Assembly: GCA_030295235.1 (NCBI GenBank)
Contig: AP026123.1
Location: 992,001 to 1,056,000, forward strand
Direction: 5' to 3'
Source: Fistulifera solaris
Taxonomy: Eukaryota; Bacillariophyta; Bacillariophyceae; Naviculales; Stauroneidaceae
DNA: 64,000 nucleotides
This document shows positions 43,783 through 55,143 of this stretch, piece after piece (positions within the stretch are counted from its first letter, which is position 1; every line of letters begins with the position of its first letter). The notes under the pieces are model-generated. The model worked only from the letters and a program-made list of their open reading frames with translations. It ran no database searches and was not told where the DNA came from. The position numbers and the translations under genes were made by a program.

Positions 43783-45464
43783 ATGCTCCGATCGACCTTC
43801 TTATGCGCTCTTTGCTTCACTTCGTTGAGTGCGGCTCAACGAGATCTCTTTATCGAGACCCCGACGCAGTACACGCTCTGGCTTGTAAACCCGATGAGGA
43901 TCAATGCTACATCAATTGGCACAAGTCTATCAATGTCGGAGGAAAAGTCGAGACACTGCTGGCTCCCAACAACACGGATAGTACCGATTTCTCGTCCGGA
44001 CTCGCGGCCCTCCGACAGATTGTCGATCAAGTGGCGAGTGAGGGGCGGAGGATCAAAGCTTTCGGATCGACGTGGTCGTTGAGCAATGTTGCCTACACAG
44101 AGGAAGTAATGATCAATTCACAAGGCCTGACTTATTGCAAAGTCGGTATCGATGATGAAAGTCACGTGACAGCTGCATTCAAAGACATTCGGAATCGGCT
44201 GGCGATCGTACAAGCTGGAATGATGGTGAGAGATGTTCACCAAGCTCTCAAGGTGAAAAATCTAGCTCTCTCCACCACTGGGGCTGGAGACGGTCAGCGT
44301 TTTGCGGGAGCGATCAGTACGGGAACACATGGTTCTGCACTGCATTACGGTGCAATGCAAGAATTTGTACGCGCATTACACATTGTGATCCCAGGGGAGC
44401 ACGTTCTGCTCCAGAGATCTACCGATCCGGTGATCACGGACGCGTTCGGTGTATGGATGGATGGAACTCGCGTCATTAGCGACGACACATTGTTCGATGC
44501 AGCGGTTGTCAGCTTTGGTAGCTTTGGAATCATTCACGCGTTAATCATTGAAGCCGAGCCGCTTTATGAGTTGAAATTCCAATCAAAGCAGTTCAACTAC
44601 GGACAGGTCAGGCCTGTTCTGCAGTCACTCGACCCGAGCTCACTGGGCTTTAAAGGGATCGGATCTGAGATGCCGTTTCATTTCGAAATTGCAATTAATC
44701 CTTACAGACGCAACCAAGATGGGTGTTTTGTCCGTTTATTTGAGAAAGTGACGTTATCGAACGAGGAGTTTCGAGTACAGCAAGAGAGTGGCATGCTGGA
44801 CGCGTATGATCCCGAAGACACCGATTTGTTCGAGGCAGTCGGCCAGGCGTTCAAACCGGCAATGGGACTGCTGCCTACGCCTTTGCTGAGACGTTTGGTT
44901 TTTGGCAGGGGTGTGCAGTTCGCATTACGTAGGGTTTTTCAGACAAAAGCCAGAAGGGAGCAGGGTCAGACAAAGAAACCTTACGAATGGTTCACATTTA
45001 AGGGTGCACACGATCCAGCGACAAAGTCTCCAGTGCCTGGAACTGGTCTGGAGATCGGTGTACCTGTTGATCGAGTGGTCGAGGCTATCGAGCTAATCTT
45101 TGCTATTGTGGACTCCGACCCACTGGCTGCCCCTATCGCTATTCGCTTCATTAAGAAGTCAAGAGCGACACTGGCTTTTACAAAGTATGACTTGACGGCG
45201 TCCATTGAGATATCGGGTCCCTATGACAGGGGTGCGTTTCGCCGTCAAATAAAGACTCGCAATCAAATTTTTGAAACCTTGGCTGCCAACGGATTACCAC
45301 ATACCTATCATTGGGGACAAAATTTCCCGGTGAATGATGAATGGGTTCGTAATGCATTTGAGGCAGATGTTGACGTATGGAAAGATGCCCGTTCTAACTT
45401 TTTGGGGGACTCCATCGACATCTTTTCGAATGATCTTTTGGAGCAAATTGGTCTGTATCCATGA
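43783..45464 (+). CDS. Secreted FAD-linked oxidase, copy 4 (one frameshift)
   Basis: About 560 residues. The ATG at 43783 opens a signal peptide MLRSTFLCALCFTSLSAAQR, close to that of copy 2; a slip at a T-run (43849-43851) separates it from the rest, where YRDPDAVHALACKPDED continues. Motifs: FGSTWSLSNVAYT (K to T in the flavin loop), LAIVQAGMMVRDVHQALKV, AISTGTHGSALHYGA, SFGSFGIIHALIIEAEPLYE and PHTYHWGQNFPVNDEWV. It ends EQIGLYP. Long stretches are identical in DNA to copy 1, including about 60 bases around 44390-44450, while flanking codons differ at silent sites, which suggests gene conversion. Confidence 0.82.
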
Positions 45465-45562
45465 GTCCCCCGATTCACCGAAATAGATCGTTGAGTAATA
45501 GAACATGTATTGATAGAAATTAGATTGGAAACAGTTACATATAGATTTTGGATGAAAATTAT

Positions 45563-48229
45563 CTAGTGTTCTCGGAGCAAGTGTTCTCGGAGCAAGTGGT
45601 TTTCAAGCTGTTGCCGAGAATCGAAGATCATGTCACATGATGCACAGTAAAGACCATGGATCTCACGACAGTGAATATCTCTCGAGTATATTCCGTTAAA
45701 TATTCGATGGCACTCTCCACATGCAAACTGCTTCCTTGACGATCCGACGGATAGCATTGTGCTTGCTGAGTCGCTAATCTCGCTTCGAAGCGAATGGAAA
45801 TCGTGTATGTCGTCCGCTGTCGTTGGCTCCGCTCGATATATTGTAGATTGTGTCTTTTCAGGAACCCAAGAATATCGGTGGCGGTGTTTTTGCCAGAATA
45901 TTTGAGTAATCTCTCCGTATATGGATCATCAATGTAGACCGTATTTCCTCTATCCACTGTTTGACCAGCTTGATCGTGTGCTTGAATACAGCACTCCGCG
46001 GCGTCAAACCTCAGAACATTCCGTACTGCGATGTGTCGCTCCTCATCGAAAAAGGTGAGCCGACGGAGTAGATTTCGTCTTTTAATTTTCAGGTTACTGA
46101 TATCACCATCACAGAGAAGAAGTTGATGTCGAAGTTTTTCTTCGTTTTCTCGACCACTGCTATCCTGAAAGACAATCGTATCCTCGTGGAACTGCGATGA
46201 TACGATATCAATCACATCAATCTCTTTCTTCTCTTCTTCGTAAAAATCGTAAATGTCCACCTGTTCTTTTCAATGGAACACCCTTGGATAATCCTTAGAA
46301 GATCCCTTGCTGAGCAATTTCTCTTACACTTTTGGCCTTTGAAATTATCCATGGGGCCAGAAGATGCAGGACAGGCAATAAATCCCACGGTTTGAGTTTT
46401 CAGAAAGACATTCAAACGACCTGCTCTCTTGTCGGTCCGATCAAATGTCATTACACAGCTGTCTGCCTCAAAGTGTGTTTCTTGATAGCTTGGCTCAGTG
46501 GCCAAGATCCCGCGCACGAAATCAGGAGTCCAACCTTTAACGCTACTATCACCAATCTCCGCTGCAGATGAAGAGGTGCATGACAGAATTTCGAGAGATT
46601 GCTTCTCAGAAACATGATCCGGAACCCACCCTTCACTCCCAACAACACGATAAAAAGATGTCCCCGTGTCAACATTCGTTACCTTTCGATCACATTGAAT
46701 TAAAGACTCTGGATAGAATGCGATCTTATTGGCGAAAAACCCTTCTTGGGCATCGATTGGATGACGCACCAAATGTACCTTCTCCGAATTATTTCGCACC
46801 ATACACTCCCAGTAACCTGATACGAAAGGAACGACTTTCATCACTTGATGATGATTCCGATTCTCATACAGCCACCCTGATCCATCGGCAAGGTACAAAA
46901 GGGTCCGTTTCCGTGTTGCTCGAAATCCGGAGAATGTCGAATTACTTTCACGACCACCATGTCACCTTTTTTAATTCGCAACTCGTCAGCTCTTTGACTG
47001 TTGTACGTAATATCGGTACGGGTCTGAATGAAAAGATCGTCGGTAAGAGCCTGATAAACTGCATACTGATTCAACAAGACGAGATTGTCAGCGATTAAAC
47101 ATCTCCGTTCGTCGCTACTGCCCTCAATTTTGGCCATCGGTGCTCTAGTTCGATCGAATACCCAACCGGGTGAAGCTACCGTTGATGCAACTTGGTGTGT
47201 AAATTTGACTATGTCTCTCATTGAATGAAGAACCGTATAGCCTTCCTCGTCTGCTGATTCCCCCGTGCCTTCTCTTTCTAGTGAAGCTGTTGATAGTAAG
47301 TGCTGAAAAGACTCGCCACCACGTTTCAAAGGGCTTTCTTCGCTCCCTCCAACACTGCATGACTGTAAGCGGTAGAAAATAACTCCTGTTGTTGGATGCT
47401 TCACGCGGGTGTCGCAGTATATTCTTTGGAGTGGCAATATTGTGCGGTTCAACTTCTTCTGATTGTGAATCTTTTCCGAAGGCAGTACCTCGGGCGAGTC
47501 CGTGGGGTGGCTACGAATGGTAACCCCTTCAGGAAAATTGTCTACGCACCACGACCAAAGACCCTTTTCTATAGCTACTTTCTTCGCAGCAACTTCGTCA
47601 CCGAACCGTGCAGCGACCCAACCGGAAAGATCAGCTAAACGGAGGAAGACGTTTTCTCCGACCTTGATCACGTGGTCAACCTCAACCATCTCGGAACAAC
47701 GAATGGACATTGCTTGAGTATGGTCAGACGCACTAGAAATTGAAGATCTCTCACTCTCAGTTTGCTCTTCCGGATCTTCTTCTGCTTCGAGATCATCGTC
47801 ATCGTCGTCGGATAGCAGTTCAACGATTGTCTCGTCAATGTCTGAATCGGCGACACTATCATCGTCCATACTAGATGCTGCACTGACGCTCTCATTATTG
47901 CGTGGTACACTGAAGAAGTCAATGATGTTACGGCGGACAAGCACTCCATCCTTCCGGACAATTTGGTAAACGAAAGGACCTTCTTCGATTACCGGCACAT
48001 CGAAAATGCCATTATGCTTTCGATCCACCTCCTGCAACGTTACCTCAATGTCTCCCCCTAAACATGATGTATTTAGGGTTTCCTTCATTGTGATTGTTTT
48101 CCTGTTGAAATCAATTTCTATGTTGTCGCGAAGTGTTGTGAGCAGCTTGGGAAGAAAAAAATAAAAAATGGCTTCGTGTGAGCATTGTGAGCATCGGCGA
48201 TATTTCGCGCGAAATGACGGCATGCGCAC
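45563..48229 (-). CDS. Large protein with repeated GW-type modules and C-terminal C2H2 zinc finger (several frameshifts)
   Basis: Reading across slips near 46897-46900 (A-run), 46260 and 45740 gives a protein of up to about 885 residues. The start is unsure: 48229 is the first possibility, and the Met of MKETLNTSCLGGD about 50 codons later is a likely alternative. Recurring modules read FLRLADLSGWVAARF and FLYLADGSGWLYENR, each followed by GxW, HPxD and a TGxxFYR element (TGVIFYRLQS, TGTSFYRVVGSEGW). They resemble SH3-like folds. An acidic linker (LSDDDDDDLEAEEDPEEQTE) separates the first two. The C-terminus has C2H2-like fingers: FACGECHRIFNGIYSRDIHC and YCASCDMIFDSRQQLENH. A 15-nt duplication repeats LLREH at the end. 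The function is unknown; a nuclear role is possible. Confidence 0.6.
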
Positions 48230-48548
48230 GTCGCAGATTAAGTATAAAACGTCTTTCTCGTTTCTTTAGTACTACAAACATGTCGCGAAGAACGTGGCAA
48301 AGAACCGAACTGACAAAGTTGTGTCTTTCACTTAACCGGATTAATTAGACTGTCTCAAGAGTACATGTACTCGCATGTATCCAACAGACATTGAGCTGAC
48401 TGTTGGTTGGACACTATGAGCTAAATACTGCAAATTATTTAGAACATCGGCCGCCATACGTAAGACGTAAGTACTGTAGCGCATTTATTCAGCGGGAGGA
48501 GAAGCGCCATTTTTGTCGTCCACGCAGCCCCCCAAAACAGCAACAATA
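48230..48548. promoter_or_regulatory. Divergent intergenic region
   Basis: About 320 bases between the zinc-finger gene and the MORN gene. It contains a taagtactgtagc word (about 48467) of the GTAC class. No other feature is seen. Confidence 0.3.
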
Positions 48549-50072
48549 ATGAGAGGCAAAGGTTGTGAAACTATTGCTATTTTCTTTATTAACAGAAAAA
48601 AATTAGCAAGGAACAATATCATACAAGACATATACGAGAATATGACCTTCTTTGTTTCATTCGAACAAGCCCGCGATCTAGCGTTTGGCCGTGAAGAGTG
48701 GTGGAAGTGTACTGGTCGATACGGGGAGCGCATAGATGAGGAACAACTTCTATCTGACCAGAAAATAGCTCGTCAACCGGTACGCTATAAACACAACAGA
48801 CGGAGCGAGAAAGGTAGATCGACAATGTATGTAGGCGGCTGGAGAGATGGTGATTGCCACGGTTTCGGTGTTTACTATTTCGAGGAGGGTTACGTTATTG
48901 CAGGAACGCGCGCTAAAAACAATCTTAATCCAGCCAAGCTTGTGTGGTTGTCATCGTCGCCCTGCTGGATTAACAACAACTGGCCTAGCTCTGTAATCCG
49001 TGCCAGAGAGGAAGATTGTGACCTTGATGATGAAGAGCCGACGGGCTTGCCTTTCATGTACCTCGGCAGTTTTGTTAACGGGCTAATGGAAGACGACCAC
49101 GCCGCTGTTATTCTTAAAGATGGAACCACACGTATTGGGCCTTGGAAAGCGGGTAATCCGGTGGGAGATTGGTGGGAAGACCACGAGGAGCGATACACTA
49201 CACTGGAAGATCTTGCCACATTGCAATCATTTGGATCAGTTGCTTCTGATCCTTCTAATGAAATCAAAGCTATCAAACAGAAGCTATTCGCGAAAGAGTC
49301 GGCATTCACGGCTATCAGGGACAGTCCTACAACCACTACAGTCTGCAGTGGATCGTACCGAGACAGTCCGACACTTCAGAGAATCGATGAGCACAGAGCA
49401 GCACAACCCGTTGTCGTGACACCTACAGAACGCACGAACCTTTCCTCAATGAAGAAAATTAGCATCTCTGATCTTCCCGAATGCACTGAGAATGACTGTA
49501 GCATTTCTGATTTCGGTCGGTCTCTCGCGACTGACGTACCCGGCAAAGTGTTTCATCACGAGTCTACGCTTTCGTTCCTCGACCAGAATTCCGGCATTCT
49601 GGATGACAAGACTAGCGCCCAGGAAATTACCAATAACATTTGCAACTGGCTAAGCGATGATGTCATTGGAACCGACGCCGACCCCGTGGATATTTACAAG
49701 TACGCTACTAAATTCCAAGAAGATGGATTTCATTCCGTTGAAATGATTCAACGATCGTGTACTCTCGACGACATCGCCGGCTGGATGAAAAAGGCTCATA
49801 TTCGTGTTTTTATCGAGAAAGCGTTCGTACATCGGTCGGAAGTGACTACGTGGTTATCGAAAACGGTCATCCCGAATGCCGACATTGTGGAGGTGGAGGT
49901 GTACCGGCAGCAATTTTTCGACGAAGGTCTGAACTCTGTGGACGCAATCAAGACGATGTGCACTCCACAGGATATTGAAGGCTTCACATGGATGAAGAAG
50001 TTTCATCGTCGTAGTTTGGCTGCATGTATTAGCGCGAAAGGCGAGGACGATCTGTCTAGCAGCGACCAGTAA
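48549..50072 (+). CDS. MORN-repeat protein with two C-terminal SAM-like modules
   Basis: An intact frame. The ATG at 48549 gives 507 residues; the ATG at 48642 (MTFFVSFEQARDL, 476 residues) is an equally possible start. The N-terminal half has MORN-type units: YVGGWRDGDCHGFGVYYFEE, then YLGSFVNGLMEDDHAAV and RIGPWKAGNPVGDWWED. The C-terminal half has two copies of a helical module of about 65 residues: ICNWLSDDVIG...FQEDGFHSVEMIQRSCTLDD and VTTWLSKTVIP...FFDEGLNSVDAIKTMCTPQD, both followed by a W-M-K-K motif. These resemble SAM-type protein-interaction domains. MORN repeats are linked to membranes and to scaffolding. The role in the cell is unknown. Confidence 0.7.
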   Translation: MRGKGCETIAIFFINRKKLARNNIIQDIYENMTFFVSFEQARDLAFGREEWWKCTGRYGERIDEEQLLSDQKIARQPVRYKHNRRSEKGRSTMYVGGWRDGDCHGFGVYYFEEGYVIAGTRAKNNLNPAKLVWLSSSPCWINNNWPSSVIRAREEDCDLDDEEPTGLPFMYLGSFVNGLMEDDHAAVILKDGTTRIGPWKAGNPVGDWWEDHEERYTTLEDLATLQSFGSVASDPSNEIKAIKQKLFAKESAFTAIRDSPTTTTVCSGSYRDSPTLQRIDEHRAAQPVVVTPTERTNLSSMKKISISDLPECTENDCSISDFGRSLATDVPGKVFHHESTLSFLDQNSGILDDKTSAQEITNNICNWLSDDVIGTDADPVDIYKYATKFQEDGFHSVEMIQRSCTLDDIAGWMKKAHIRVFIEKAFVHRSEVTTWLSKTVIPNADIVEVEVYRQQFFDEGLNSVDAIKTMCTPQDIEGFTWMKKFHRRSLAACISAKGEDDLSSSDQ

Positions 50073-50436
50073 CAAGCTACATAGCGGCAATGAGAAAGAA
50101 ATCATTCCTGGCAAATGACACATCCGTAAATGCTATTCCCTATAAGAAATTGAAATCGAGAATCATTTTTAAATGTGGTTGCTTACAGTGAAAGGGTAGA
50201 AGAAATTGAATCGGTGTGATTTGTTGTAGTATTCCCTACTTGATCAGCAACGCATTATATACAAATAGCCAGCCTGCAATCGTTTGAAAGTTCCCTGCTA
50301 CCTCGTTTTAAAATGAAAATGGTAAAGCAATGAGCGTTTAAAACAATTTTAGCCATTCAATTTATTTTTGTGTAGACTACCACAACTACCGGTATCCCGT
50401 TTCCGTCCTTTCTCTTCTTTGAGAAAACGAATATAT
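50073..50436. other. Convergent intergenic region
   Basis: About 360 bases between two convergent genes; AT-rich, no feature seen. Confidence 0.3.
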
Positions 50437-50867
50437 CTACTCGTCTTCGTCATCTTCTTCTTCCTCCTCCTCTTCTTCATCTTCGTCATCATCGTCTTCT
50501 CCAAATTTCAGCATTTTGCGAGACATACCGTCCCAAGTTCCGCTTGCTTGTGTTCGCATCACATCTTGATAGTGCGTTCCAAACTCGAGTGTTCCGTTGT
50601 AAGCCAAGCGCGCCGCCGCTTCCTTTGCGCCCAAGCCTCGATACTTGTGTCCGGTCGAGTACCCAATACAGCAGAAATCAAGAGAAAAGAAGATGTGTAC
50701 CAGACAGCAATCACACCTTCCCAGCCTTCTCGTTTGGGATGACCTTCGAAAAGGACCGCTTTGCTGCTCTGCGGCACAGGCATGGCGCCCATGCCGCGTT
50801 TGGCGGTCACATTTCGTGCACCACGGAGGGCAAATCGGCTACGTGCTACCGCTGAAGACAACATCAT
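50437..50867 (-). CDS. Complex I ESSS/NDUFB11-like subunit (one frameshift)
   Basis: About 143 residues. From the ATG at 50867 the N-terminus is a mitochondrial-type presequence (MMLSSAVARSRFALRGARNV). The core, LFEGHPKREGWEGVIAVWYT followed by the membrane segment SSFLLISAVLG and DTSIEAWAQKEAAARL, matches the ESSS pattern of one matrix-side helix plus a transmembrane segment then a W-A-x-E-A-x-x-R motif. A T-run (50624-50626) on the plus strand lacks one base; mending it joins AWAQ to KEAAARL. The C-terminus ends in an unusual acid tail of 20 residues (EDDDDEDEEEEEEEEDDEDE). The family call is by motif and is moderately sure. Confidence 0.65.
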
Positions 50868-51304
50868 AGTGTGTAATTCGTAATCACAATTACTTGACAC
50901 GCACCAAGTGGATCTCTTTGATAGCAATTGCGTTGCAATAATTTGTGCGTGCTTCGCGCTTCGCTGCTGCGTTTTGTTTGGTGTCCGACCGTCGTCCTCC
51001 AATCGAAAATTTTGTACTTTGCATGTCTCACCGAGCGAGTATTAAGTCTAGGATAAAGTGTAGATTTAAGGCGTGCACGGCTCGCGACTGAACTAACGTT
51101 TACGTTACTAGTCCCGTTTACAGACTGTCCGTCGTACGTTCCGCTTTTTCAAAGCCAACCAATAAGACGAGCGAAGACAAAATTTCGCCTCAACCATTTT
51201 TGTTGTCGATCAAAGACAATTGCGAAGAAACTTGACTTCTTTGGAGAAGAATACATCCCAATACATTAAACGCATAAGAAGCGTCGAATCAACACTTGAT
51301 AGTC
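50868..51304. promoter_or_regulatory. Divergent promoter region, ESSS-like subunit and SPB1
   Basis: About 435 bases with the 5' flanks of both genes. No specific element is identified. Confidence 0.3.
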
Positions 51305-54300
51305 ATGGTGGAGAGCAAAAGAAAGAAGTTTCACGATAAAGACAAGTATTATCGACGTAAGTCTCGACACGTTGCTCGTCCTTCTTTGAGAATTGCCTTG
51401 CCTAAGGGTTGGGAAATGAATTTCTATTTTATTGTTATGTGGTTGAAATCGACTAACGACTCATTTGTCTCTTGTGTTTCCAGTTGCGAAAGAGCAAGGG
51501 TTAAGATCTCGTGCCGCTTTCAAGCTCAGTCAAATCAACAGAAAATATCCATTCCTAGAAAAGTGTCAGCATGGAGTCCTCGATATTTGCGCTGCACCCG
51601 GAGGATGGGCACAGATGTCACTCAAAACATGCCCGAAGGGTATTCCAATTGTTGCTGTCGATATTCTTCCTATTAGACATATCCCAGGAGTCAAAACTCT
51701 CATTGGAGATATAACAACGGCCAAATGCCAAGCGGAGATTCACAAAACCGTCGGAAAGGTCGACGCCGTGTTGCACGATGGTGCTCCGAACGTCGGTGCT
51801 GAATACGGTAAAGACGCATACGAACAGAACGAGTTGGTATTGCATGCTTTGAAATGCGCTACGCATCATTTGTTGCCCGGAGGGACGTTTTGTACGAAGG
51901 TGTATCGCTCAAAAGATTACGCATCGATTCAGTGGGTATTGAACCAGCTTTTCGGAACCATTCATACGATCAAACCAGCGGCAAGTCGTAGTCAGTCGGC
52001 TGAAATTTTCTTTCTTTGTCTCCAGTATAAGGCACCGACCAAGATAGATCCGCGCTTGTTCGATCCCAAACATATTTTCGCGGATGACATCGCCGCCAGC
52101 ACGGGTGGAGTCATGGCTACTTCGTCGTCTGGGTTGACTGTCCTTGACAAGAATTGGGACAAGAAACGCCGTAAGCGTGGAGGGTATGATATGGAACACT
52201 TGGATGCGACCATGAGACACATTGAAAGTGTCCGCGATTTCGTCATGCTGCCAGCTATGAAATCAGCGGTCGATCTCTTGTCTCAGAGTACTGGACTTTC
52301 TTTCTATTGTCAAACTTGTAAAGAAGACCGCAACGCAGTCGATAAGAAAGGCGATAAACCGACTTGTCCTTGCGAATTCCTGTTGCACCATCCCTTGACC
52401 AGTGCTGATATCAAAGAATGTGTTAGCGATTTGCAAGTTTTGAATCAATCTGACTTCAAAAGGCTTTTGAGTTGGCGAACGCAGATGAGGGATGCCCTCA
52501 ATGCTAGGGATGAAATGAATGAAGCGGATTCCGACGAAGAGTCTGACAAAGACGAGAAATCATCAGATATTGATAGCGAAGAGGAAGATGAAAAAGTGTT
52601 ACAAGAAATTGCGGAGCTCAAGGCTCGTCGACAACGTGAAAGGAAACGGCAAAAGAAAAAGGAGAAGGAGCTGGCCGCTAAGCGAAGACGCCGTGCGGCG
52701 ATGGATGTTTTGCAAATTGACGAAGCAGAAGACGACAAGATTTTCACGCTAGCTACTCTTACGAGCCAAGCGGATCTTGACGCAACCGTGGATGTCAACC
52801 TTGACCAGTTGACTGACGAACAGATTTTTGGGAACGAATCGGATGACGACGATGGAAATGATTCGGGCATTAACGCTGATGAAGACGAAGAAGAGCGCCG
52901 AAAGGCTCTTCGCGAAAAGGCGCTAGACGATGCTTACAACATGTATCTACGAAATACAAAAAATGGAGAGGCGAAAAGCGGGACGAGAATGGCTAAGCGA
53001 TCCAAGAAGCTTGAGCGACAGAAGGTAGTTGAAGAGGCGTTAGAAGACCAGGAGATGGCTCTTGTTGGAAAGAGCATGAGCGACTATAACACGCGAACAT
53101 ACGCGGAGATGCTGACAGGACCGAAAGACAGCGACGACAGCGACAGCGATGCAAGTGATGACGACGGAGACGATGGGTTTAGCGATGATCCGATGACTCC
53201 TGAAGAGCACGCAATTCTTGTACAGCAGCGAAAGTCAGAAAAGACGAAGCTTTCCAATCCATTGATTCACTCCTTTGCCGAAGATGAGAAACCCTCCGTC
53301 AAGAGCGCTCGCTGGTTTAGCAATCCTCTTTTCACGTCGATTGGTAAGGCAGCAGAAGAAGCTGATACAGACAGTAGACGTCGAGGTGGTCGCGATGAAG
53401 ACGATTCCGATGCGGATGAAAGCGACGCAGACACAGCGGGCAGCGACAAACCAAAGAAGAAGAGAAAGGTTGGCATCAGCGCGGATGAAGTCCTGGCAAT
53501 GATTCCAAAAACAGACAAGCAAGTTCGTCACGAGAAAAGATTGAAAGCAATGGCGCGCGAAGAACGGAAGAAAGACCGACGTGCGAAGCAGTTAGGAAAA
53601 TCAGAAGAAGAATTCGAACTTGTGCCAGCTGGGGGCAGGGAACAGACGAGAAGGATGATGTAATTGGTGGGATGGAAAATATGTCAGAAGCTCAGAAGAA
53701 GCGACTCCTGGAAGCTAGAGCACTCATTAAAGCCGGTATGGGAGCTCAGACAGGGGTGCACGAAAAAGACGGCTCGAGTATTGAGGTCGTTCCTGGACAG
53801 CCCCTGCCTAAAGTGGACTTGCGCAATTATGGTGACGAAGATTACGACAGCGATGACTACGCCCAGACGCTTGCCTTGGGAACTATGATGCTGCGAAGGA
53901 GCAAGGAAAAGGCGTTTGTGGATGCCTCGTACAACCGTTACGCTTGGAACGATCCGGAAGACCTACCTGACTGGTTCGTCGATGACGAGAATAAGCACTA
54001 TCGTCCCCAACTTCCAATCCCCCCGGCTCTTGTTGCGAAGATGAAAGAAAGAGTTTTGGCATTGACGATGAAACCAATTAAGAAAGTGGCCGAAGCTCGC
54101 GCGCGAAAAGAAGAAACGAGCTCGTGATAAACTGGCTGCAGCGAAAAGAAAGCCGAAGCGATGGCAAAGTCGAACTCCGATATGTCAGAAGCCATGAAAC
54201 TCAAAGCGATTAGCAAAGCGCTGCGCGGGCAGGATTCTAAAAACCCGGCAAATCTGTCGTTGTTGCAAAGAAAGGGCGCGCGGGTATGCAAGGCGCCAAG

Positions 54301-54390
54301 GGCGTCAAGCTAGTGGACAAGCGAATGAAAGCAGACGCAAGAGGCATGAAACGAGCAGAAAAGAAAAAGGGCGGAAAAAGGAAAAGGTAA
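51305..54390 (+). CDS. SPB1: SPB1/FTSJ3 rRNA 2'-O-methyltransferase, ribosome biogenesis (one intron, frameshifts near 3' end)
   Basis: Exon 1 (51305-51356) encodes MVESKRKKFHDKDKYYR; a 127-nt GT-AG intron (51357-51483) follows. Exon 2 begins LAKEQGLRSRAAFKLSQI and the FtsJ domain: LDICAAPGGWAQMS (SAM site), VDAVLHDGAPNVG and GTFCTKVYRSKDY, with K-D-K residues of the catalytic set. Then come the DUF3381-type middle region, long acidic tracts (DEEEDEKVLQE, DDDGNDSGINADEDEEE) and the Spb1 C-terminal domain (KKRLLEARALIKAGM, YAWNDPEDLPDWFVDDE). Slips near 53630 and 54100 break the 3' part; the mended end is RAEKKKGGKRKR at 54390. SPB1 methylates 25S rRNA and is needed for 60S subunit assembly in the nucleolus. 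Confidence 0.92.
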
Positions 54391-55143
54391 ATGTTTTTCT
54401 TTTGCTAAGTAGTAAGTGAAGGGATACAAAAGTAAATTAGACTGCCTGTATTTTCGTCGCTATTGGTGTCTGAGTCTGAGCCCTTCAAGAGTGAATCTGA
54501 GCAGAATAAACCGTAAGCTTTTAGACCGTTGGCGCAAGTAATTCTTGTTTACCTAGTATTAATTTCGGATCTTGGTAACAAATAAGATCTTACAGAAAAA
54601 ACGTTGGACATCGAATATCACACTTGATATTTGATCATCGAATATCTAACTTAATCGTTGAATATCGAATGCCATACTGATCTGTGATCATCAAGAATCC
54701 AAGTTTCTAGTTGATCATCGAATATCAAACTTGATTTTGTGTAGATAGAAGTCGTCGCTGTCGTCGTTCATTCGGGAAATAGATGAAGATGATTGCCAGT
54801 CCACCGAAGACAGGAACAAGGTATTGGTACCAGGTACTGTACCAGTAGTAAGGTACAGGGGCTATCATAGAGTTCCGTGACTCCCTACTCCCTACCCCCT
54901 AACCTTAGCATTTGGACGGACTTCAGAACATGTTTCGCTGTTAGAATATTCTTTGCGAATGCGACACCGAACGAAATTCAAACCTTTTGCGACCATGACG
55001 CACTGCACTCATCATACACTGCATGCGGATCATTATTCTTCAATCGGCTCGCCGTTCGGGCATTCGTCGTCTTTGCTGCATACCAAACAAAAATCAATTT
55101 GTGATTGTCGGATAGCATCGGAATTTACGTCGAGCAAGGCAGC
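54391..55143. other. Intergenic region with short repeats
   Basis: About 750 bases. At 54608-54735 the word atcatcgaatatc with variants recurs about five times, mixed with acttga. At 54825-54860 there is a cluster of GGTAC/GTACC words (ttggtaccaggtactgtacc). No gene is supported. Confidence 0.45.
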
